Assembly (NCBI RefSeq): GCF_018603905.1
Contig: NZ_JAHFZZ010000006.1
Span: 372,001 to 436,000 of the forward strand
DNA from: Nonomuraea sp. NEAU-A123
Lineage (GTDB): Bacteria; Actinomycetota; Actinomycetes; Streptosporangiales; Streptosporangiaceae
Reading direction: 5' to 3'
Length of the DNA: 64,000 nucleotides
The position numbers and the translations under genes were made by a program. This document shows positions 57,589 through 64,000 of the stretch, piece after piece; within the stretch, counting starts at the first letter, position 1, and every line of letters begins with the position of its first letter. The notes under the pieces were generated by a model that was not told the origin of the DNA, made no database searches, and saw only the letters and a list, made by a program, of their open reading frames with translations.

Positions 57589-58218
57589 GTGCTGACTCTC
57601 GACGAGGCCGTGAGCCTGACCAGGACCGGCGATGTGTGGGTCTTCCGCGGGCGCTCGGTGCCGGACCGCGCCATCCAGACGATGACCAACAGCCCGATCA
57701 ACCACGTCGGTATGGCGATCGTGGTCGAGGACCTGCCGCCCATGATGTGGCACGCCGAGCTCGGCAGGTCGCTGCCCGACCTGTGGTCGGGCAGCCACCA
57801 GCGCGGAGTGCAACTCCACGACCTGCGCGACGCGGTCACCGTCTGGGCCAACAGGTACGGCCAGCGGGCCTGGCTCCGCCAGCTCGAACCCGAGGCGACG
57901 CCCGAGATGGAGGACGCCGCCCTGCGCGCGGTGGCGCGGCTCGACGGCACGCCGTTCCCCTCCACCGCGAGGATGGCGGCCCGCTGGGCCAAGGGACGGG
58001 TCCCGCAGCTTCGGCGCCGGATGGGGGAGCGCACGCTGGAGAGCGCCTACTGCGCCGAGATCGTCGCGGTCACGTACGAGGAGATGGGGCTGCTGCCCGG
58101 CGGGCGCCGGCCCAACTGGTACGACCCGGGCAGGTTCTGGAGCGGCGACTCTCTCGACCTCGTGGGCGCCTACAAGCTGGGCAACGAGATCACGGTGGGC
58201 GTCGAGCGGGCTGGCTGA
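57589..58218 (+). CDS. YiiX/YebB-like permuted NlpC/P60 cysteine hydrolase
   Basis: 209 residues. The circularly permuted papain-like order is visible: His first, in SPINHVGMAIV near residue 40, and the catalytic Cys later, in ESAYCAEIVAVTYEEMGLL near residue 150. Members cleave peptide or acyl-lipid bonds at membranes. No signal peptide. The start is GTG, inferred leaderless. Confidence 0.82.
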   Translation: MLTLDEAVSLTRTGDVWVFRGRSVPDRAIQTMTNSPINHVGMAIVVEDLPPMMWHAELGRSLPDLWSGSHQRGVQLHDLRDAVTVWANRYGQRAWLRQLEPEATPEMEDAALRAVARLDGTPFPSTARMAARWAKGRVPQLRRRMGERTLESAYCAEIVAVTYEEMGLLPGGRRPNWYDPGRFWSGDSLDLVGAYKLGNEITVGVERAG

Positions 58219-58225
58219 TCCGTGT

Positions 58226-59485
58226 TCAGCGGGCGTCGAGTGGTGCGCCATCGCCGTGGCGGCGAGCAGGGCCTGCGGAGAGGGCGCGCTTTCGGGCCAG
58301 TGGCAGGGTGGCGGTGACCAGGGCGGCGGTCACGGCGAAGCCCACGGGGTAGCCGGTGTGGCCGATGAACAGGCCGAACCCCATCGCGCCGACGCCCATC
58401 CCCGCGTCGTAGGCGAGGTTCCACAGGGCGCTGACCGGGCCCGAGGGACCGCGTTCGAGCATCAGCGCCAGCGTGGCGTTCTGCAGCACCCCGAACCCGA
58501 CCCCGAACATCGCCATCCCCACCACCACCGCGACCGGCTCGCCGGCCCAGACCTGGAGCGCGACCCCGGCGGCGGTGACGAGTATGCCGGGCGCCAGCAG
58601 CCGCTCCGAGCCGTGCCCGTCCCCGATCCTGCCCGCCCACCAGCGGGCCAGCGGCGTGCCGAGCGACTGGGCGAGCAGCGCCGCCGAGGCCAGCTCCGGC
58701 GACCCGGCCAACGGCAGGAACGTCACCAGCACGCCGACGGCCAGCGTGACGGCGGCGAAGATCAGCGTGGGCCGCACCTGGACGCGCAGATCGAACGTCC
58801 CAGCGTTCCCCTTCCCGGTGCTCCCGGCATTCCCGGCGGTGGGTCCGGTGTCAGGCTCGGTGTCGGATTCTGTGGTGGGGTGGGTGCCGGGTGCTGTGGC
58901 GGGGTTGATGGCGGGCAGCGCGAGCACCGTGACCAGTCCGGCCAGCGGGATCAGGGCGCCCACGACGAGCACCGGGGTGAAGCCGAGCACTCCGGCCGCC
59001 CACAGGCCCAGCGGCAGCCCGATGACCGACGGAACGCCCACCGCCACCCCGTACAGCCCCATTCCCTCGCCGCGCCGTTCGGCCGGCACCAGCTCGGCGG
59101 CCAGCGCGGTGCCCGCGACGACCAGGATGCCGAGCCCGCCACCGCGCAGCAGCGCCACCGTGATGACCAGCGGCAACCCCGCGGACAAGGGCAGCAACAA
59201 GGCGGGCAGACCGAGCAGCACCAGCCCGAGCGCCAGCACGGCACGGTAGCCGTACCTCGACAGCAGCCACGGCACGGCCAGCTCCAGCAGAACCGTGGAC
59301 AGCATCATGGCGCCGGTCGTCAGACCCACCCCGGACTCGCCCGCGCCACCCGACGCGGCGTACAGCGGCATGGTCGCGAACAGCAGATAGAACCCCAGCA
59401 GCCCACTGGCCGCGGCGGCCATGGCCAGGAGCAGCGGGCGGGTGAGCAGCGAGCCAGAGGGCGCCGGTATCGGGCGAGTCAGCAT
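58226..59485 (-). CDS. MFS transporter
   Basis: About 419 residues with twelve spans. Motif A-like SRYGYRAVLALGLVLLG follows span 2. A Thr/Pro/Asp-rich disordered loop (NPATAPGTHPTTESDTEPD) joins the two halves. ATG at 59485 (MLTRPIPAPSG) is chosen as the usual N-terminus; ATG at 59521 would add 12 residues, and no ribosome site decides. The substrate is unknown. It is divergent from a LAL regulator. Confidence 0.88.
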   Translation of the reverse strand: MLTRPIPAPSGSLLTRPLLLAMAAAASGLLGFYLLFATMPLYAASGGAGESGVGLTTGAMMLSTVLLELAVPWLLSRYGYRAVLALGLVLLGLPALLLPLSAGLPLVITVALLRGGGLGILVVAGTALAAELVPAERRGEGMGLYGVAVGVPSVIGLPLGLWAAGVLGFTPVLVVGALIPLAGLVTVLALPAINPATAPGTHPTTESDTEPDTGPTAGNAGSTGKGNAGTFDLRVQVRPTLIFAAVTLAVGVLVTFLPLAGSPELASAALLAQSLGTPLARWWAGRIGDGHGSERLLAPGILVTAAGVALQVWAGEPVAVVVGMAMFGVGFGVLQNATLALMLERGPSGPVSALWNLAYDAGMGVGAMGFGLFIGHTGYPVGFAVTAALVTATLPLARKRALSAGPARRHGDGAPLDAR

Positions 59486-59560
59486 GATGCCGACTGTGCC
59501 GGATGACCGCCTTAGGCACATCGGGCATGATGCGTAGCCCCCTCTTCATAGTGTGGTGAT

Positions 59561-62227
59561 GTGTTCGTCGGACGTGAGAAGCAGCTCGCCGCGCTGGCGG
59601 CCGCCCTGGAGCGTACGCCGGGGGCGGTGCTCGTCGTCGGTGAGGCGGGTATCGGCAAATCGTCCCTGGTACGCGAGTTCACGCGCGGCGTCGACGCGCT
59701 GGTGGCCGAGGGCGGCGCCGACCCGGGAACGGCCCTTCAGCCGATGGCCGGTCAGGGTGTGATGCCGTATGCGCCGTTCGTGCCGGTGTTGCGCCGACTG
59801 GTCCGGGAGTACGGCGCCGAGCTCATCCCCGGCGGGGGCCGGATGGGGTTGGCGCGGCTGCTGCCCGAGCTCGGCGAACTGGAGGAACATCCGGAGCTGG
59901 GACGGGCCAGGCTGTTCGAAGAGGTGCTGCTGCTGGTCGAGCGGGTGGCGGAGCGGCGGCCCGTCGTGCTCGTACTGGAGGATCTGCACTGGGCCGATCA
60001 GGCCACGCGGGACCTGCTGGTGTTCCTGTTGCGTAACTTGACGCGGCCCGGCGTGCTGGTGATCGCGACCTCGCGTGAGCCGGTGCGCCTGCCTGTGGCC
60101 GAGGTTCTCAAGGTCCCGCCGCTGGGTCGCGACGAGGTGGCGCGCATGTTGGGCGTGGCGCCTGGGCTTGCCCGTACCGACATCGATCGGATTGTGGCGC
60201 GTAGTGAGGGCAACCCGTTGTTCGCTGAGGCGCTGGCCGATGCGGGCGCCACCACGCCCACTACGCCCACCACGCCCACTACGCCTGCCTCGCTGCGCGA
60301 GTTGTTGCTCACCGGTGCGGAGCGGCTCGGTCAGGTCAGCCTGGACGTGCTGCGGATCGCCGCCGTGTCGTCTTCTGTGTCGCGTTCGGCGCTGTACGAG
60401 GGGAGTAGGACGCCGCACGAGGTGCTGCGGTCCGTGGCCGGACTGGACGACCTGGCACTGGACGAGGCGCTGCGGCCGGTCGTCCGGGCTCGGTTGCTGC
60501 TGGTGGATGGTGACGGCTACGTGTTCAGGCACACGCTGATCCGGGACGCGGTCTACGACGACCTGCTGCCGGGCGAGCGCATCCGCCTGCACATCCGCTG
60601 CGCCGAGGCGCGGCCGGAACTGGCCGCCGACCACTGGTACGCGGCGGGCGACAGACGCCGCGCCTTCCAGGCGGCCTGGCAGGCACGCCGCTGGGACCGC
60701 GTACTGGAACTGTGGGACTACTCCGACGACGGAGGACACCAGGGCGGCGAGGGCTCGGTTGGTGGCGGAGGCCGTGCCGGCGGCGCGGATCTGGTCGGCG
60801 GTATGGATCATGCCGCGGTGCTGGAGTTGGCGGCCAAGGATGCGCTGCATGTGGGCGATGCCGAGCGGGCCGAGGAGCTTGCGAGTCTGGCGCTTGACGA
60901 GGTGAGCGGTGATTCGCTGCGGGCGGCCCATCTGCTGGAGCTGCGGGTGGCGATCCGTGACCTGCTCGGCGAGGATGGCCTGGCGGATCTGCGTGAAGCG
61001 GTACGGCTGGCGCCGCGTGAGGCCCGACTGATCGGCGCCCTCGCCAACACCCTCGCCTGGAACGGCCAGGACGCCGAGGCCCGTGCCCACGCCGAGGACG
61101 CGCTGGCGCTCGGCGACGCCAGGTCTCTCGTCACCCTGGCCGCGCTCACCGCGCTCGACGGCGACCTGGCGACCGCGTCGAGGCTGCACGCCGAGGCGCG
61201 GGCCGCCGCTCCCGACGACGACACGGTGCTGGTCGCGTACGCTGGCGAGGCCGACGTACTGGAGGCGGCGGGGGAGCACGTCAGGGCGGAGGCGGTCGCG
61301 CGCCGGGGCATGGCGCAGGCCAGGCGGGTGGGCATGGCCCGCTCGCGCGGCGCCCACATCGCCGCGAACCTGGCCGAGCCCCTGGCCTCCCTCGGCCGCT
61401 GGAAGGAGGCGCGCGAGGTCATTGACGCGGCCTTGGCGCTCGACCCGCCGCCGATCCACCGAGCCTGGTTGCTGATGGTGCTCGGCACGGTGGCGGTCTG
61501 GGAGGGTTCGCTGGAGGAGGCGGCCGCCGTTCTGGATCGGGCCAGGCCGCTGATGCGCGGGCGTTCGCGCGGGTACGACTCGTGTCTGGAGCCTGACCTG
61601 CTCGAAGGCAGGCTGGCCGTCGCCGCCGGTGACGTGGAGCGGGCCGGGCGGCTGGCCGATCACGTGCTGTCCGCGCACGATCTGACGCTCAGCCGTCGCT
61701 ACGCCTGGCCGCTGCTGGTGATCGCCGCGCGTACGGGCCGGGTACGGCAGGCGCCTCCGGGGATGGAGACGATGGGGCGGGTCCAGGAGGCGTACCGGGC
61801 GATGTTCGAGGCCGAGTGCGGGGGCTCGTGGGCGGCCGCCGTGGCCGCGTGGCGGGCGGTCGGTCAGCCGTACACGCTGGGGCAGGCCCTGGTCAGGGCG
61901 GCCGAACAGGGCCCCGAGGCGGCGCGCGAGCTGCTGCGTGAGGCCGCCGCCATCGCCGGGCGGCTGGGTTCGGAGCCGCTGCGGCGCGAAGTCGAGGCCG
62001 CGGCGGCCAGTGGCAGGGTGAGTCTGACGGCCGATCCCGGGCTGTCGGCGCGGGAGCTGGAGGTGCTGGAGCTGGTGGCCGAGGGGCTGAGCAACAAGCA
62101 GATCGCCGAGCGGCTGTTCATCTCGGCCAGGACCTCGGGTGTCCACGTGTCCAACATCATGGCCAAGCTCGGCGTGGGCTCGCGGGTCGAGGCGGCGTCC
62201 CTGGCCCGCCGTACCGGGCTCCTGTAG
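59561..62227 (+). CDS. LAL-type LuxR regulator with AAA ATPase domain (second copy)
   Basis: 888 residues. Walker A GEAGIGKS at 27-34, Walker B VLVLEDLHWAD near 140, TPR-like middle, and C-terminal LuxR helix-turn-helix (LSARELEVLELVAEGLSNKQI, then SARTSGVHVSNIMAKLG, in two parts). A (TTP)4 stretch near residue 230 is encoded by 9-bp repeats. The start is GTG; TAGTGT at 59549-59554 lies exactly at -12 to -7, so the mRNA is probably leaderless. It may control the divergent MFS gene. Confidence 0.93.
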   Translation: MFVGREKQLAALAAALERTPGAVLVVGEAGIGKSSLVREFTRGVDALVAEGGADPGTALQPMAGQGVMPYAPFVPVLRRLVREYGAELIPGGGRMGLARLLPELGELEEHPELGRARLFEEVLLLVERVAERRPVVLVLEDLHWADQATRDLLVFLLRNLTRPGVLVIATSREPVRLPVAEVLKVPPLGRDEVARMLGVAPGLARTDIDRIVARSEGNPLFAEALADAGATTPTTPTTPTTPASLRELLLTGAERLGQVSLDVLRIAAVSSSVSRSALYEGSRTPHEVLRSVAGLDDLALDEALRPVVRARLLLVDGDGYVFRHTLIRDAVYDDLLPGERIRLHIRCAEARPELAADHWYAAGDRRRAFQAAWQARRWDRVLELWDYSDDGGHQGGEGSVGGGGRAGGADLVGGMDHAAVLELAAKDALHVGDAERAEELASLALDEVSGDSLRAAHLLELRVAIRDLLGEDGLADLREAVRLAPREARLIGALANTLAWNGQDAEARAHAEDALALGDARSLVTLAALTALDGDLATASRLHAEARAAAPDDDTVLVAYAGEADVLEAAGEHVRAEAVARRGMAQARRVGMARSRGAHIAANLAEPLASLGRWKEAREVIDAALALDPPPIHRAWLLMVLGTVAVWEGSLEEAAAVLDRARPLMRGRSRGYDSCLEPDLLEGRLAVAAGDVERAGRLADHVLSAHDLTLSRRYAWPLLVIAARTGRVRQAPPGMETMGRVQEAYRAMFEAECGGSWAAAVAAWRAVGQPYTLGQALVRAAEQGPEAARELLREAAAIAGRLGSEPLRREVEAAAASGRVSLTADPGLSARELEVLELVAEGLSNKQIAERLFISARTSGVHVSNIMAKLGVGSRVEAASLARRTGLL
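60251..60286 (+). repeat. Four 9-bp tandem units within the LAL regulator gene
   Basis: ACCACGCCC and ACTACGCCC alternate twice (an 18-bp higher unit), encoding Thr-Thr-Pro four times. It is an in-frame coding minisatellite between the ATPase lid and the helical region. Confidence 0.8.
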
Positions 62228-62295
62228 GGCGTTGCCGTTGGCGTCCGATCGTGGCTAGCCGCCGCGCCCCGGCGCACGTCACAGTGGGTCGGGTG

Positions 62296-63654
62296 ATGGA
62301 TGCTGACAACCTGTACGCGGTGCTCAGGAGCCGCGACCGGCGCTTCGACGGGCGGTTCTTCGTCGGGGTCGCCACCACGGGCGTCTACTGCCGGCCGAGC
62401 TGCCCGGCGGCCATGCCCAAGCCGGAGAACCTGCGGCTCTACCCCTCGGCGGCGGCCGCCCAGCAGGCGGGACATCGGGCCTGCAAGCGCTGCCGTCCCG
62501 ACGCGGCGCCCGGCTCGCCCGAGTGGAACCTGCGGGCCGACGTGGCCGGGCGGGCGATGCGGCTGATCGCCGACGGGCTGGTGGACCGGGAGGGCGTCTC
62601 GGGGCTGGCCGCCCGGCTCGGCTACAGCGAACGGCAGTTGCACCGGCTCCTGCTGGCCGAGCTCGGCGCCGGACCGCAGACGCTGGCCAGGGCGCAGCGG
62701 GCGCAGACCGCGCGGATCCTGCTGGAGTCGACGGGGCTGGGGGTGGGGGAGGTGGCGTTCGCGGCTGGGTTCGCGAGCATCAGGCAGTTCAACCAGACGA
62801 TCAGGCAGCTGTACGGGCTGACCCCCACTGAGCTGCGGTCCCGCGTCGCCGGGAAAGCCGGGAAAGCCGAGAAGGCCGCGCTGGGGTCGGTGGGCGTGCC
62901 GAGCTCGCGGGGTGTGCGGGTCCAGGTGCGGCTGGCCTATCGGCCGCCGTTGGACGTGGACGCGCTGTTCGGCTACCTGGCCGCGCGGGCCGTGCCCGGG
63001 GTCGAGGAGGGTGGGGCCGGGTTCTACCGCAGGTCGCTGCGCCTGCCGTACGGGACAGGCGTGGTGGATGTAACGGACGGCGGCGATCACATGCGGTGCG
63101 AGCTGCTGCTGGCGGACGTCAGGGATCTGGCGGTCGCCGTGCGGCGGTGCCGGGTGCTGCTCGACCTCGACGCCGACCCGCGCGAGATCGAGGAGGTGCT
63201 CGGCGCGGACCCGGTGCTCGCCCCGCTGGTCGCGGCCCGTCCGGGGCTGCGCGCGCCCGGCCACGTGGACCCCGCCGAGCTGGCCGTGCGCGCGGTGTGC
63301 GGGCCGGGGGACGAGCTGGTGGAGCTGGTCGAGCGGTTCGGTGAGCCGCTCGGCAGCCCGGCGGGGGGCGTCACCCGGCTGTTCCCGCCGGTGGCGGCGC
63401 TGGCCGAGGTCGCCCCGATCGCGGAGGCGCTGGCCACCGGGCGGCTCACGCTCGATCCGGGCGCCGACCGGGACACGGCCGAGCGGCAGCTGCGTACCGT
63501 GCCCGGCGTGGACGAGCGGACCGCCGCCTACATCCGCATGCGCGCGCTCGCCGACCCCGACGTCTTCCTGCCCACCCGGCAGGTACGGCAGGCGCCCGCG
63601 AGCTGGCGTCCCTGGCGCTCCTACGCCCTGCACCACCTGTGGGCCGCGGCATGA
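62296..63654 (+). CDS. Ada-AlkA fusion, glycosylase C-terminus apparently deleted
   Basis: About 452 residues. An Ada metal-binding domain has Cys 32, 36, 63 and 66 (Cys32 is the expected methyl acceptor), an AraC-type helix-turn-helix follows (RLGYSERQLHRLLLAELG; GFASIRQFNQTIRQLYGLTP), then the AlkA N-terminal domain and the helix-hairpin-helix VPGVDERTAAYIRMRAL. After DVFLPT the sequence jumps to RQVRQAPASWRPWRSYALHHLW. Against E. coli AlkA about 13 residues are missing, including the catalytic Asp of DVFLPDD. Alkyl-damage sensing and activation may remain without base excision. ATG 62296, or GTG 62293; it overlaps the next gene by four bases. Confidence 0.85.
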   Translation: MDADNLYAVLRSRDRRFDGRFFVGVATTGVYCRPSCPAAMPKPENLRLYPSAAAAQQAGHRACKRCRPDAAPGSPEWNLRADVAGRAMRLIADGLVDREGVSGLAARLGYSERQLHRLLLAELGAGPQTLARAQRAQTARILLESTGLGVGEVAFAAGFASIRQFNQTIRQLYGLTPTELRSRVAGKAGKAEKAALGSVGVPSSRGVRVQVRLAYRPPLDVDALFGYLAARAVPGVEEGGAGFYRRSLRLPYGTGVVDVTDGGDHMRCELLLADVRDLAVAVRRCRVLLDLDADPREIEEVLGADPVLAPLVAARPGLRAPGHVDPAELAVRAVCGPGDELVELVERFGEPLGSPAGGVTRLFPPVAALAEVAPIAEALATGRLTLDPGADRDTAERQLRTVPGVDERTAAYIRMRALADPDVFLPTRQVRQAPASWRPWRSYALHHLWAAA

Positions 63655-64000
63655 CGCTCACCGTTCTGGCCGCGCGGGACTTCCGCCGGCTGTGGATCGG
63701 CTCGTCCATCTCGCTGGTCGGCGACGGTATGACGCTGGTGGCCCTGTCCTGGCTGGTGCTCAACGGCCCCGGCGGCGTCGGCGCGCTGAGCCTGCTGGCC
63801 GCCTGCTACACCGCCCCGGTGCTGGCCGGCGGGCTGGCCGTGGGTCCGCTGCTCGACCGCTTCGACAAGCGGCACGTGCTGGCCGCCGACAGCCTGGTCA
63901 GGGGTGTCGCGGTGGCCACCGTGCCGCTGACGGCCGTGCTGGGCGGGATGCCGGGCTGGCTGCCGTTCGTGGTGGCGGCCCTGCACGGCCTGCTCAAGAT
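63651..64000 (+). CDS. MFS transporter, N-terminal part (cut by the window end)
   Basis: At least 116 residues, running off the right edge. The first spans (DFRRLWIGSSISLVGDGMTLVALSWLVL) and motif A-like LLDRFDKRHVLAADSLVRG match the MFS_3/enterobactin-exporter-like group. It starts in a four-base ATGA overlap with the Ada-AlkA gene, so the two are co-translated. Confidence 0.88.
   Translation, partial: MTLTVLAARDFRRLWIGSSISLVGDGMTLVALSWLVLNGPGGVGALSLLAACYTAPVLAGGLAVGPLLDRFDKRHVLAADSLVRGVAVATVPLTAVLGGMPGWLPFVVAALHGLLK

Overview
The window is high-GC (roughly 70%) actinomycete chromosome: many GTG and a few TTG starts, strong third-position GC bias, AAGGAG-type ribosome sites mixed with leaderless starts, SARP and LuxR/LAL ATPase regulators, a partial conservon, and DUF1707, DUF742, DUF998 and DUF6461 genes. 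A Streptosporangiales genome of the Nonomuraea or Streptosporangium kind is the best guess; the genus is inference. I see no rRNA, tRNA, CRISPR array, insertion sequence or prophage. Most of the window looks like ordinary chromosome with accessory genes.

Layout. 1-5722: secreted M4 metalloprotease convergent with a LAL regulator. 6081-9657: an undescribed-looking pair, a P-loop ATPase-like protein plus a membrane-anchored periplasmic-binding-type receptor. 9671-12142: rhomboid protease, DUF6461, a secreted protein and a decayed Ser/Thr kinase 5' end. 12534-16277: Baeyer-Villiger-type monooxygenase, D,D-carboxypeptidase, a DedA/VTT protein behind an iron box, and a small exported protein. 16246-19626: giant SARP-ATPase-TPR regulator. 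19693-24236: envelope/glycolipid group (flippase-like, PIG-L deacetylase, GT4 glycosyltransferase, DUF2079). 24324-30777: small regulatory and stress genes, aldo/keto reductase, universal stress protein, permease. 30905-33496: a methionyl-tRNA synthetase behind a leaderless Met-Met leader peptide, then a phosphotriesterase-family gene. 33538-37622: STAS/sigma pair, small secreted and membrane proteins, XRE regulator, class IV aminotransferase. 37774-43548: hypothetical protein, Tex with a long RGG-like tail, amidohydrolase and RpiB. 43691-51451: DUF917, hydantoinase-like and a complete peptide-type ABC importer in one run of touching genes. 51460-57387: MarR/MFS pair, DUF742 and NIT histidine kinase (a conservon lacking two parts), and a second copy of the ABC binding protein. 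57410-64000: a 53-residue membrane protein and a YiiX-like hydrolase sharing one bidirectional promoter, MFS pump, LAL regulator, Ada-AlkA fusion with a damaged glycosylase end, and a truncated MFS gene.

The strongest new signal is at 30905-31031. A TACGAT -10 box lies exactly where it would make a 10-codon leaderless ORF with tandem Met codons. It is followed by three mutually exclusive RNA pairings, the last of which buries the metG ribosome site and start codon. This would be a Met-tRNA-sensing attenuator on what looks like an auxiliary MetRS, parallel to the known attenuated auxiliary TrpRS of Streptomyces. Other points worth checking are two back-to-back leaderless promoters, a 17/19 DtxR/IdeR box, the ATPase/receptor pair, the thiohydantoin-like catabolic island and the loss of the AlkA catalytic Asp.
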